Notes: a model not told the origin generated them from the letters alone. A stretch of DNA of 59,529 nucleotides from Nitrososphaerota archaeon (GCA_021325255.1 JAJPHP010000004.1:1-59529); one strand, 5' to 3'; shown: positions 16,545 to 24,527, numbered from the stretch's first letter. Numbers and translations are program-made.

Positions 16545-17369
16545 ATGCCGGAAGAGAGCAGTACAAGCAAATCAGCACCAGCAACTTTCGTGGCAATGAC
16601 GCAGACTCCAAGTGAGTGGAAGGCAGTAACCGCCGCAATCCAAGCCCTGGTCGAAGAAGCCACTTTTGAAGTTTCAAATGATGGTATCTCGTTCAGAGCC
16701 ATGGATCCATCGCATGTTGCCCTTGTTGACCTTTTCTGGCCTAGTAGCGAGTTTCAGAGGTTTGAGTGTTCAAGGGCCGACAAGTTCACGGTGAGAGTTG
16801 AAGACTTTGCAAAGTTGATCAGACGCGCGGAATCCAAGGATTCGCTGGAGGTCTCTAGGCAAGGAAGCGACTCTTTGATTGTTAAGCTCGTCAACGGCTA
16901 CAAGCGAGAGTTTGAGCTTCATCTTATTGAATCGAGTCAGAGCAGCACTCCTCTTCCAAAGTTGAACTTTGATACGAAGTTCACCACTTCGGAACCTGCA
17001 TTCGACAGAATCCTCAACGATGTATCTGCGATTTCAAACCACATCACAATTGAAGCACTTCATGACAGAGTGCAGTTCTCAGGAAAGGGTGATACAGGAA
17101 AGGCAACTGTTTCACTGGAGAAGAAACCCACAGAAGGCAGCACTTCTGGCAAGGCCGGAGGGGATCTCCAGCAATTGTCCACCGAAAAGGAAAGCAAGTC
17201 CACCTACAGCATCGAGTATCTGCTAAAAATTACAAAGGCTGCAGGATCAGCATCCGACATAATAAACTTCGAGTACTCCAGCAAAATGCCATTGCGATTG
17301 GAGTTCAAGCTGGGTCAGAACAGCCACGGAAGAATTCACTTCTATCTTGCACCCCGGGTAACTGAGTAG
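16545..17369 (+). CDS. pcn: Sliding clamp PCNA
   Basis: The replication clamp that tethers polymerases and repair enzymes to DNA. The domain opening after residue 20 (AIQALVEEATFEVSNDGI) and SFRAMDPSHVALVDLFWP are typical, as is the C-terminal segment MPLRLEFKLG...IHFYLAPRV. At 274 aa it is longer than the usual ~245; the excess is an N-terminal tail of about 15 residues and a Gly/Ser/Lys loop in the second domain (KKPTEGSTSGKAGGDLQQ). A T-rich TATA-like element lies at 16506-16515. Confidence 0.93.
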   Translation: MPEESSTSKSAPATFVAMTQTPSEWKAVTAAIQALVEEATFEVSNDGISFRAMDPSHVALVDLFWPSSEFQRFECSRADKFTVRVEDFAKLIRRAESKDSLEVSRQGSDSLIVKLVNGYKREFELHLIESSQSSTPLPKLNFDTKFTTSEPAFDRILNDVSAISNHITIEALHDRVQFSGKGDTGKATVSLEKKPTEGSTSGKAGGDLQQLSTEKESKSTYSIEYLLKITKAAGSASDIINFEYSSKMPLRLEFKLGQNSHGRIHFYLAPRVTE

Positions 17370-17843
17370 ATTCACTTCCCGGCCGAGCTCAGGAGGATAT
17401 TCAATGGGCCTCAAGCCCGCTCTGTCCCTCCGGTCTATCGGGTTTTGTGATCAGAGCCCCGAAAGATGAGAATCTTTGGCTGATCTGCTTCTGCATTGAA
17501 AGCTATCATAGCCAAAGCAAAAATCAGTCTCCCGCCCGCGTGTGCGTCGGCTTCGACTATTGAGAATATATAAAGCAAAGATGGGGGGAGTAGTTCTTTT
17601 GGAATCTGTATTGCGCTGACAAGACAAAGCACTTTTTCGAATCTAGAGTTCACTTTGAAAGTGGAACGTTTCACAAGACAGTGACTGGGGTTTGAACACT
17701 TCCTATCAACGTCAACCCTGAGCAAGCTCTGTGACTTGTAGTAAATGAGGAGGCCGTAGGCCCTACTCGCTCATTCGTGCCATTCTTCCAAAAAGTTAAG
17801 CAAGGATCTAAGCTTGACAAGATATTTCCAGAGATAGCGAAAG
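17370..17843. other. Intergenic region between pcn and tRNA-iMet
   Basis: A stem GGGC-CTCAA-GCCC at 17405-17417 may help end the PCNA transcript. A strong TATA element sits at 17565-17575 with no gene after it. A near-palindrome CACTTTGAAAGTG lies near 17651-17663. A minus-strand frame of 96 codons (17435-17725) shows no family features. Confidence 0.5.
17565..17575. promoter_or_regulatory. Strong TATA element without an obvious gene
   Basis: AATATATAAAG is one of the best TATA-like matches in the window. On the plus strand it would start transcription near 17597, where no good reading frame follows; on the minus strand it would start near 17545. A noncoding RNA is possible. Confidence 0.4.
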
Positions 17844-17857
17844 TAGCGGGGGGTGGA

Positions 17858-17918
17858 TTTTCATCAAGCCCCGGAGATGGCCAACATCCTTAGATTTTGG
17901 TCATGACGTGGGTTTTAC
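17858..17918 (-). other. tRNA-iMet intron 2 (T loop, position 59/60, 61 nt)
   Basis: Exon TTCA (54-57) pairs with intron TGAA (4 bp), with bulges AAG and AAT; cutting after the second base of each yields the junction 59/60. The distal helix TAAAACCC/GGGCTTGA has two mismatches. The site is noncanonical, which would require an archaeal splicing endonuclease with broad specificity. Confidence 0.8.
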
Positions 17919-17940
17919 TTTGAACCACCGCTCTGCGGGT

Positions 17941-17989
17941 ATCTCATCTGCTCACTCAAAACAAGTTGCTCTGGAAATGAGTGAGAAAT
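17941..17989 (-). other. tRNA-iMet intron 1 (position 37/38, 49 nt)
   Basis: A bulge-helix-bulge can be drawn: exon CTCA pairs with intron TGAG (4 bp), flanked by 3-base bulges TAA (5' site) and ATA (3' site). Cleavage after the second base of each bulge gives exactly the 37/38 junction. The distal helix uses CTCACTCA with TGAGTGAG. Confidence 0.85.
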
Positions 17990-18059
17990 TATGAGCCCGC
18001 CGGGATAACCTGGCTTCCCCACCCCGCTAGGCCGTTCGCTTCAAAACTCTCGCTTGTGT

Positions 18060-18068
18060 CTATTAAAG
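18060..18068 (-). promoter_or_regulatory. TATA box for tRNA-iMet
   Basis: CTTTAATAG on the minus strand is centred 36 bases before the tRNA 5' end, predicting a precursor leader of about 10 bases. The same element lies only about 6 bases before the opposite nfo TTG, so it is not well placed for a transcript covering that start. Confidence 0.55.
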
Positions 18069-18069
18069 T

Positions 18070-19098
18070 TTGACGGAGTACGTCGATCGTCTTTGGCGGA
18101 AAAATGCTAAAAAATCGGCAATCTTTCATTATGTACCTTTGACTCCGCAAGGTCGACCATCGTCAAAAAAGATACGGCCAGAAGGAAACATCGTCGATAA
18201 GTCCGGATACGAACTCGTGGATACGAAGCGAATCCAAAGTGGCAGAGCAATAGGCCTTCACGTCTCAATCTCGGGCCGCCTCAAAGATTCTGTTGAAAGA
18301 GCAAAATCCGTTGGGTGTGTTAAGACATTCCAGATATTCACATGCAGTCCGAGGCGATGGAATGCAGCTCCGCTTTTGGACGAGGAGGTCGAGGAGTTCC
18401 TTCAAGGCGTTAAAACAAATGACTACAATGTCTTCTGCCACATGCCTTACCTTCCCAATTTGTGCTCCCCGGACACCAAATTCTACGACCAATCAGTATC
18501 CGTGCTTACTAGGGAGATCAAGAGGTGCAATGCGCTTGAAATCCGGAACCTCGTTTTACACACCGGTAGCCATCTCGGTACCAGCGTGAGCGACGGCCAC
18601 GAACGGTTTGTTCGGGCTTGCAAGAAGTCGATCAAGGATACCGCGGATGTCAATGTCAGACTGCTGATCGAGAATTCCGCGGGAGTGAAGAACAGCGTTG
18701 GATCAAGATTTGAGGACATTCGAAGCATCCTCGAAAAGATAGGGGTCCCCGAACGAACGGGCGTATGTTTTGACACGTGCCACGCATTTGCTTCCGGGTA
18801 TGACCTCAGGAGCCCAAAGACCGTAAAACAGATTGCAGTAGAGTTTGACAAAATCATTGGAATCGAAAACCTGAAGCTCATACACCTGAATGATTCAAAG
18901 GGCGAACTCGGAGGCAGTAGGGACAGACACGAGAATATTGGCGAAGGGCGCATTGGCGCCAATGGATTAAAGGCCGTGCTCTTGCTCGACGAATTCTCTC
19001 AGGTCCCCGTCATTTTGGAGACTCCGATAGAGCACGAGGGGGACGACAAAAGGAACTTGGCGGCAGCCAAGTCTCTCATGGGAATGGCTCCCTGTTGA
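18070..19098 (+). CDS. nfo: Endonuclease IV (AP endonuclease)
   Basis: A zinc-dependent TIM-barrel enzyme that cleaves DNA 5' of abasic sites. The domain starts with IGLHVSISG near residue 61 and carries the metal-ligand segments VLHTGSHLG, LLIENSAG, VCFDTCHAFASGYD, LIHLNDSKGELGGSRDRHENIGEG and VILETP. The domain is full length (~280 aa). The first 60 residues are extra and may be a mis-extended start: the listed TTG at 18070 has no good TATA box, and in-frame TTG (18139) or GTG (18217) codons are alternatives. It ends 5 bases before the opposing RNase H-fold gene. Confidence 0.9.
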   Translation: MTEYVDRLWRKNAKKSAIFHYVPLTPQGRPSSKKIRPEGNIVDKSGYELVDTKRIQSGRAIGLHVSISGRLKDSVERAKSVGCVKTFQIFTCSPRRWNAAPLLDEEVEEFLQGVKTNDYNVFCHMPYLPNLCSPDTKFYDQSVSVLTREIKRCNALEIRNLVLHTGSHLGTSVSDGHERFVRACKKSIKDTADVNVRLLIENSAGVKNSVGSRFEDIRSILEKIGVPERTGVCFDTCHAFASGYDLRSPKTVKQIAVEFDKIIGIENLKLIHLNDSKGELGGSRDRHENIGEGRIGANGLKAVLLLDEFSQVPVILETPIEHEGDDKRNLAAAKSLMGMAPC

Positions 19099-19103
19099 AG
19101 CAT

Positions 19104-19880
19104 CTACGCCCTAATCTGGGTCGGCTGGAATTCCACGCCTTCCCTGAATGCGATCAACTTTGCAGCTCTTTGGTCTCTCGTCGCCCTCATCTTTCGCATC
19201 AACGTCGCCTTGCCTCTCCTGCTGCCTTTGTTGGCGTTTTCGTGAGAGGATAGAGTCGAGGTTCCCCGTTCGTCGACGAATTGAATACTCAAACCGCGCC
19301 CGTGGAGGGAATCCAGCCCGTTCGCTATCTCGCGCGCCAGTTGTGGATTTCCGTAACCGATTCTCACAATCTTCCTGATTTCCGGCGCATTTTCCAGAAG
19401 CTTGGTCACAAGTAGAATTGTTTCGCCAATTGATGGCAAAACTGCACTTTCGATTTCCCTGTGGTTAATGAATGCAGCGATGCCATTTCTCTCGCCAGGA
19501 TCTATCCCTATTACGAAACAATCTCCACTCTTGGCAGGATACAATGTGGAGAGGAATTTTGCCTTCGCGATGCCGTAGTCTTCGCCAAGATCCTCAATGC
19601 AGATGATATTGCTGCTTGCTGCGAGCGATATTCTCTCCCTTCGAGTTGTTATAATCACCTTGAGGTTGGTGAGAATCTTGCCATCTAGAGCAAAGGCAGG
19701 ATATCTAATTTCTGGAGATGAAGAGCCACGAGGTAGAAAATCTTGCCCGTCAAGAACTAGATCGTAATAAGGAACGCCTATATTCTTCAAGAGAGCTGTA
19801 ATGCGGTAGTAAGCTTTCCCATCAGAAGTCGCCACACCGACCTCTATTCTTGGAAAAGGATTCGCGCCTATGCTTCTCAC
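19104..19880 (-). CDS. RNase H-fold (RuvC/YqgF-like) protein
   Basis: A 258-aa protein whose second half resembles RuvC/YqgF resolvase-type nucleases: FVIGIDPGERNGIAAF (D127), QFVDERGTSTL (E204) and ATRDQRAAKLIAF (D236) fit the spaced acidic residues of this fold. The N-terminal ~110 residues form an alpha/beta region that I do not recognise (about residues 14-100). The start is GTG. Its position tail to tail with endonuclease IV fits a DNA repair or recombination role, but that is inference; a non-nuclease relative is possible. Confidence 0.6.
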   Translation of the reverse strand: MRSIGANPFPRIEVGVATSDGKAYYRITALLKNIGVPYYDLVLDGQDFLPRGSSSPEIRYPAFALDGKILTNLKVIITTRRERISLAASSNIICIEDLGEDYGIAKAKFLSTLYPAKSGDCFVIGIDPGERNGIAAFINHREIESAVLPSIGETILLVTKLLENAPEIRKIVRIGYGNPQLAREIANGLDSLHGRGLSIQFVDERGTSTLSSHENANKGSRRGKATLMRKMRATRDQRAAKLIAFREGVEFQPTQIRA

Positions 19881-20197
19881 CCAACTTCGAAAATTGCGAA
19901 TTTTTCCGAATGCTTTCTAAGAAACGACTAATTCTGGGCTTTCCTAGCTTTTAAATGTTGAGATGTGAGAATCATCTCATTAGAATCGGCTGATAAGCAC
20001 GGGGCATCCAATGGAAAGGCCAAGGGTGGATAAATATCAGCAAAGCACCATCTATACTGTAGAAATACGTTAAGAAAGCAACAGGCTGTTCTTCCTGAAG
20101 CACTCTTTGATCGTGTTTCGGTGTCTGAAACTGCATCGAGAGAGACAGCGTCAGAAGATTGGTCTAAAATTTGCACTCGCCCATTTGGTGAAATGTT
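19881..20197. other. Divergent promoter region
   Basis: It contains CTTTTAAAT at 19957-19965 (candidate TATA for the minus-strand gene), a hairpin GAGATG-7 nt-CATCTC at 19970-19988, and TCTAAAAT at 20163-20170 (candidate TATA for the next plus-strand gene). I see no gene here. Confidence 0.5.
20163..20170 (+). promoter_or_regulatory. TATA box for the RecA-like gene
   Basis: TCTAAAAT is centred about 31 bases before the TTG at 20198, so the leader would be about 5 bases. Confidence 0.5.
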
Positions 20198-20944
20198 TTG
20201 GAAAGGTTAGACTCGTTGATTGAGGATCTCCGAGGTAGGAAGGTCATCACGATTGCATTCGACGACAGCGCTACCAAGACCAGTTTCTTCCTCCACCTGA
20301 GTAGATTCCTGACAGGCACACTGAAACAGCAGACACACTTCTTGGATCTCGACCTTCAATTTTCTACTTATCTGCAGAACGCATATCCGAACCCTGCCTT
20401 TGGGTTGAAGGAAAACGAACTTCTCAAGGTGTATCAGCCGGACGATCGGAACCCTGAAGACAGTTTTTTCAAGCTTTTCGGGGACCGGGGGATGCTTGAG
20501 AAAGGAGCCATAATTATCGATTCAATTAATACGCTCCAGAACCTCTTACGCCAGAAAGAATTGGATTCGAATTCGATTCGTGCAAACCAGAAAAGTGCAA
20601 TCCTTCTTACACTGATTCAGCAATCGGCGAGGCACTACTCAAAGACCGTGTGGATCTCTAACATGTTGAGATCCAGACCCAGAGAGTCAGTTGAGGGAGA
20701 AGTAACGTGGGAAAACGAGCTTTCTGGGGGAAGAATGTTGTTAGCAAAGAGCGACGCCATTCTCTCTTTGAAAAAAAACGGGGATTCGATCGAATCGCAA
20801 GAGGCAGTAAAAGCGCAAGCAAGAGGAACTTGCATCTCTCTCACTCCGGTTAGAGATTTTCAGGAACCTCGTTACGATCTGTTAGAGCGCAGCGATGCCT
20901 CAAAGTGGAAAGCTCTGAAGGATAAATACTCAATTTGCTTTTGA
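20198..20944 (+). CDS. RecA/KaiC-fold protein with degenerate Walker A
   Basis: A 248-aa protein with the strand-helix layout of a RecA-type ATPase: strand and P-loop region VITIAFDDSATKTSFFLHLS (15-34), where only the Lys-Thr of the Walker A remains and the glycines are gone; Walker B-like AIIIDSINTL near residue 103; and a third strand KTVWISNMLRSRP. The C-terminal ~50 residues include RGTCISLTPVRD. It may be a RadA/RadB-like accessory protein or a KaiC-like regulator with lost or altered nucleotide binding. The TTG start is supported by the TATA box. Confidence 0.6.
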   Translation: MERLDSLIEDLRGRKVITIAFDDSATKTSFFLHLSRFLTGTLKQQTHFLDLDLQFSTYLQNAYPNPAFGLKENELLKVYQPDDRNPEDSFFKLFGDRGMLEKGAIIIDSINTLQNLLRQKELDSNSIRANQKSAILLTLIQQSARHYSKTVWISNMLRSRPRESVEGEVTWENELSGGRMLLAKSDAILSLKKNGDSIESQEAVKAQARGTCISLTPVRDFQEPRYDLLERSDASKWKALKDKYSICF

Positions 20945-20955
20945 ACAACAAAAAA

Positions 20956-20978
20956 CGGCCGCACAAAGCCATCGGCCG
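20956..20978 (+). terminator. GC-rich hairpin after the RecA-like gene
   Basis: CGGCCG, an 11-base loop, CGGCCG, followed by CTCTTTCATT, 11 bases after the stop. The stem is short and the T tract imperfect, so function as a terminator between the two convergent genes is only plausible. Confidence 0.4.
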
Positions 20979-21058
20979 CTCTTTCATTGGGTCAGAGTAG
21001 CACCATTAGTAAGATCTGCCCAGACACTACGAAAAAGAGAAAAAGTTCTGTGCCGGTA

Positions 21059-21502
21059 TTACTTTATGCTGATGATATAGTATCCGATCGTGACAGCCAG
21101 AGAAATAAGCGCGATACCGCCAATAAAGAACATTTCAGCGGATCTCGCCCGGATCGTCTGTCTCCCGGCTAGGTAGAGCCCGTATGAGCCGAGGCTACCT
21201 ACTATGTAAGCAAAAAGAACAATGAAAGTCTCGGTAATGTTCTGAGCGTTCGGGCTTGCTACGATAGGAGCGTTGTTAATGCCAGCTGAGCCAGCGTTGC
21301 TTAGCGCGTTGATTAGTCCAGCGGCGAGGAGGAAGAGAATGAGCAGGTACAGCCATTCGATTCCCCTTGTCCTGAGCGAGTTGGTTGAACCAGGAGCCGA
21401 AAGTCTTCGAGCAACCCCCGATTCCTTCATTCGAGTAGTAACTTTGGATGCCGCGCCCTGAAGGCTCCTCTTGACTCCCATGGACTCCCTTGTCTCACCC
21501 AT
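21059..21502 (-). CDS. Small membrane protein in the topA operon
   Basis: A 147-aa protein with a basic N-terminal ~45 residues and three predicted membrane segments: WLYLLILFLLAAGLINAL (about 50-67), ETFIVLFAYIVGSLGSYGLY (90-109) and MFFIGGIALISLAVTIGYYI (124-143). I do not recognise the family. It follows the 90-aa gene by 14 bases and is probably cotranscribed with topA. Confidence 0.6.
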   Translation of the reverse strand: MGETRESMGVKRSLQGAASKVTTRMKESGVARRLSAPGSTNSLRTRGIEWLYLLILFLLAAGLINALSNAGSAGINNAPIVASPNAQNITETFIVLFAYIVGSLGSYGLYLAGRQTIRARSAEMFFIGGIALISLAVTIGYYIISIK

Positions 21503-21516
21503 CCGATCTGAAAAGA

Positions 21517-21789
21517 TTACGATTGGCTTGCTCTAGGCTGCGATGCGAGGTCAACAGCCACTTGCTTTGCCCAATCTCCTGTCTCTCTGAGTCCCAAAAT
21601 TGTCTCTAAATACCTTTCCCAGCTAAGATTTCCATATGCCACAACCCAATCTTTGAAGCCCTCAACGATTTTCGAATGGGCAAGGGCGTGGTATCTGCAG
21701 TATCTCTCGCCTTGTCCATGACGCACTAGATTTCTATCACACTTTGCTATTCTGCATCTTTGTAGTCGAATTTTATCAGGCGATTCCAC
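21517..21789 (-). CDS. Small Cys/His protein in the topA operon
   Basis: A 90-aa protein beginning with GTG. Its first third has a possible metal site, RCRIAKCDRN followed by YCRYH, and the rest is an amphipathic helical region rich in Trp (DWVVAYGNLSWERYLETILG). No family is recognised. It starts 13 bases after the topA stop and precedes the membrane protein by 14 bases, so it is an operon member and could act with the topoisomerase; that is inferred. Confidence 0.55.
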   Translation of the reverse strand: MESPDKIRLQRCRIAKCDRNLVRHGQGERYCRYHALAHSKIVEGFKDWVVAYGNLSWERYLETILGLRETGDWAKQVAVDLASQPRASQS

Positions 21790-21802
21790 GATCTGTTACT
21801 TC

Positions 21803-24040
21803 TCAACTCCTGTTGGGCCTATAATTCGAATGGGTGATGTTACTTGACGTTTTCCCTTCTTGATCTTGTTTATCCTTCACGCGCGCAGGGCAGCTCATGT
21901 TCGGGCAGAGCAACCAGGGCGAGGTCGTCCCGATACGGTAGACAACCTGAACACGCGGCCACTTGCACTCCTTGCAAGAATTGTTCGCGGGTCGGACTAT
22001 GCCCTTCTGAGGAAGGGGGGCGCTCGTCTTGCATCCCTTTGAGTAATTTGAGCAACCGAGGAACCTCTTGCCAGTCCTGACCGATCTGATAATCACCAAT
22101 TTTCCATCCGCGCATGCAGGACATGATCCTATCGAAACATTCTTTGGCCTTCTGGTAGATCTCCCCTCGGCCATTTTCCACCGATTCAAATTGGATTGTA
22201 GCGAACCTCCTACGGTGCGACTATTGCTTCGAAGTTTTGTGAGGACTGAAACAAGCGACTGCATCGCTGAAGCGAGTACCTGCGCATCGGATTCCATTCC
22301 GTCCATGATTCCATCGATGTCCCTCTCGACCTGTTTCGTCATCCGTGTCGAGACGATTTCTGGGCAATACTCCTCCATGGCTTCGACGAGGTTCATACCA
22401 ACTTCAGTTGGGATGAGGTTTGCCTCTTTCTCAATGTAACCACGGGCAAAGAGTGTTGAGATGGTTTCAGCACGCGTAGTCTTTGTACCAACACCCTCCG
22501 ATTCCATCTTTGATAGAAGGGAGGACTCGGTAAACCTCGGGGGCTTGTCGACGAACTTTTCAGAGAGGTCGACGCGGACAACTTGCAGCAGTTCGGACTC
22601 TGTAAGATGAGGGAGACTCGGCGTGATGTCTCGTTTTCCGAAGAAGGGATATATCATTTGCCAGCCTGCGTAAAGTGTCTTCTCACCCCTTGTCCAGAAT
22701 TTGTGTCCACTGATATCAAACGTTGCAGACAAGACTTCCGACTCTAAATCAGCGCCAAACGCTGCGAGAAACCTTCTGACGATCAGGTCGTAGAGCAGCT
22801 TTTCAATCCCATTCGCTCGACTGAATCTTTCTCCCGTTGGATATATTGCGGGGTGTGCAGGGTCGTGTTTTGGCCCTTGCCTAGGTTGAAAATTGCCTTT
22901 CATTGTTGACATCAACTCATCCACGAGAGGTCGAATGCTCGGGTTGCTTGCTAGACCCTCCATGATCTTTGAGTAACCTATCGACGGTGGGAGCCTTTGG
23001 CTGTCCGTTCTCGGATATGATATCATTGCCGCGAGGTACAACTTCTCGGCGGTCGATAGTACAATCGATGGGGATAGTTTGTATATTCGGTACGCCTCCT
23101 TCTGAAGATCTCCAAGGTTGAACGGATAGGGAGGTGACCGCCTTTCGACATTCTTGGAAATAGATCTCACCTCCGCGTACTCTGCCTTGGAGACCGCGTC
23201 GAAAATCTTCTCGGCCTCGCTCCTCCTTTGAATTCTTTCGATCTCATGATATGTTGTGAATTCGGTGTCCGATTTCAAAAGGATGCAGCTCAGGGCCCAG
23301 TATGGAATAGGGACGTGTGACATCGTCTCAATCTCCCGATCTACCACAAAACAAAGTGTAGGTCCTTGGACTCGGCCGATTGTGAGCATTCTGTAGTCAT
23401 TGCGCTTTGAATCGAGATTAACTGACTCCGTGATGGCTCTTGAGACATTCACTCCCCAGATAAAGTCAATGAAATGCCTAGTTCTTCCCGCGAGAGTCAA
23501 ACGGTCCTTCAGGTCCTCAAGAGAAGAGAACGCCCTTCTGATCTCGAATTCAGTGAGCGAAGAAAACTTTGCCCTCAGTATCCTCTTGGATGAGTCCTTT
23601 GCGCATGCAAAGCTTAGAATGTTTGAACCTATCGTCTCGCCTTCGATGTCATAGTCACACGCGTGAATTAGCTCCGAGGCGTTCAGTGAGAGAGCTCGGA
23701 TAGCCTTGATTCTCTTGGAGATTAGGGCCGGGTTTGTCCTCTTGCTCGATGACGCGGCATTCGGTCTTGAGAATTTGAAGGGTCGATTCAGGGCGCTGAG
23801 GGGGAACCACTCTATGTCAAACACCGGAAACGCTCCTCGATTCTTTTGCGGGTCAGCCAAGCAGTACAGATGACCCGCCGCACTACACACGATATAGTGA
23901 GCTCCGTCAAAACCTCGTCGAACTTCGTATACCTCTACGCCTTCGCATTGAATTCCGGATACACCACCGAGAGCGGCGGCGATCCTCCTTGCTGCATCTG
24001 GTTTTTCAGATAGTACTAGACGATATCCCGGTTGAGCCAT
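21803..24040 (-). CDS. topA: DNA topoisomerase IA
   Basis: A type IA topoisomerase that relaxes or decatenates DNA through a 5'-phosphotyrosine link. The Toprim domain opens with LVLSEKPDAARRIAAALG, and its acidic motif reads CDYDIEGE (DxDxE kept). The catalytic tyrosine is Y342 in MISYPRTDSQR. The C-terminus has zinc-binding segments CPACADG, FLGCSNYSKGC, CKECKWP and LLCPNMSCP. I choose the ATG at 24040 (745 aa), which starts MAQPGYRL; a frame from 24070 adds 10 residues. It is the first gene of a three-gene operon. Confidence 0.92.
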   Translation of the reverse strand: MAQPGYRLVLSEKPDAARRIAAALGGVSGIQCEGVEVYEVRRGFDGAHYIVCSAAGHLYCLADPQKNRGAFPVFDIEWFPLSALNRPFKFSRPNAASSSKRTNPALISKRIKAIRALSLNASELIHACDYDIEGETIGSNILSFACAKDSSKRILRAKFSSLTEFEIRRAFSSLEDLKDRLTLAGRTRHFIDFIWGVNVSRAITESVNLDSKRNDYRMLTIGRVQGPTLCFVVDREIETMSHVPIPYWALSCILLKSDTEFTTYHEIERIQRRSEAEKIFDAVSKAEYAEVRSISKNVERRSPPYPFNLGDLQKEAYRIYKLSPSIVLSTAEKLYLAAMISYPRTDSQRLPPSIGYSKIMEGLASNPSIRPLVDELMSTMKGNFQPRQGPKHDPAHPAIYPTGERFSRANGIEKLLYDLIVRRFLAAFGADLESEVLSATFDISGHKFWTRGEKTLYAGWQMIYPFFGKRDITPSLPHLTESELLQVVRVDLSEKFVDKPPRFTESSLLSKMESEGVGTKTTRAETISTLFARGYIEKEANLIPTEVGMNLVEAMEEYCPEIVSTRMTKQVERDIDGIMDGMESDAQVLASAMQSLVSVLTKLRSNSRTVGGSLQSNLNRWKMAEGRSTRRPKNVSIGSCPACADGKLVIIRSVRTGKRFLGCSNYSKGCKTSAPLPQKGIVRPANNSCKECKWPRVQVVYRIGTTSPWLLCPNMSCPARVKDKQDQEGKTSSNITHSNYRPNRS

Positions 24041-24348
24041 GGCTTTTATCGTTGTTCTAGAGGAGTTCAACGTGTATCACGCAAAGAGCAAACTCTGCTA
24101 GGAAGTTGAAACAGAAAACACAACCGCTCTCCGAGATAATCGGATAAACATTTTCTGTGCGGGCGCACTCTTCCAAGGGTTTTTGTGATCCCAAATAAGT
24201 CCGAATTCATACTTGGTGATCTCTCCATTTATTCCCAAACTCGATATGCTCTTCGTCCCTCTTGCCTATCCATATCGAACGCCTATTTTTACAAGTCATC
24301 GGAATTTCAAAATACCCCATTCTATCATTAGCCAGATGTGAATATTGG

Positions 24349-24516
24349 ATGCCGCTTGAAATAATCTGCGTTGCTTGTGGCGGCGTGATTTACTCTGGTT
24401 TTGACCTCAAGTCTCCGAAAGAGGCAATTAGGGCAACGGAAGGAAAATGCAAATCCTGCGGGAAATTGCTTTCGAGCACGGATTTTACGTTTGAAGTGAC
24501 CAAGGTTCAGACCTGA
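24349..24516 (+). CDS. Small zinc ribbon protein (55 aa)
   Basis: Starts MPLEIICVACGGVIYSGFDL, with a second pair CKSCGK, giving two CxxC knuckles in 55 residues. An upstream in-frame ATG at 24262 would add 29 residues without features, so the ATG at 24349 is preferred. Such stand-alone ribbons often bind RNA polymerase, ribosomes or act as adaptors, but nothing here shows its role. It converges on cofE with 11 bases between. Confidence 0.65.
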   Translation: MPLEIICVACGGVIYSGFDLKSPKEAIRATEGKCKSCGKLLSSTDFTFEVTKVQT

Positions 24517-24527
24517 GAAAGAAAAGA

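Larger units (their letters stand above)
17844..18028 (-). tRNA. Initiator tRNA-Met (CAT) with two introns
   Basis: Read on the minus strand, three exons (18028-17990, 17940-17919, 17857-17844) join into a 75-base tRNA. The acceptor stem is AGCGGGG/CCCCGCT with A73, so the first pair is A1-U72. The D stem is GGGA/TCCC. The anticodon loop is CTCATAA. The anticodon stem GCGGG/CCCGC contains three consecutive G-C pairs next to the loop, the initiator hallmark. The T arm is GGTGG-TTCAAAT-CCACC. CCA is not encoded. Introns interrupt it at 37/38 and 59/60. Every stem is perfectly paired after splicing, so I am confident in the call. Confidence 0.93.

Noticed and set aside
17435..17725. 96-codon minus-strand frame between pcn and the tRNA gene
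   Set aside because: No domain, no SD, and it runs across a strong TATA element; probably chance.
21001..21035. Stem GGG/CCC plus CAGA/TCTG between convergent genes
   Set aside because: Only seven pairs with a bulge and a large loop; could be chance, no T tract.
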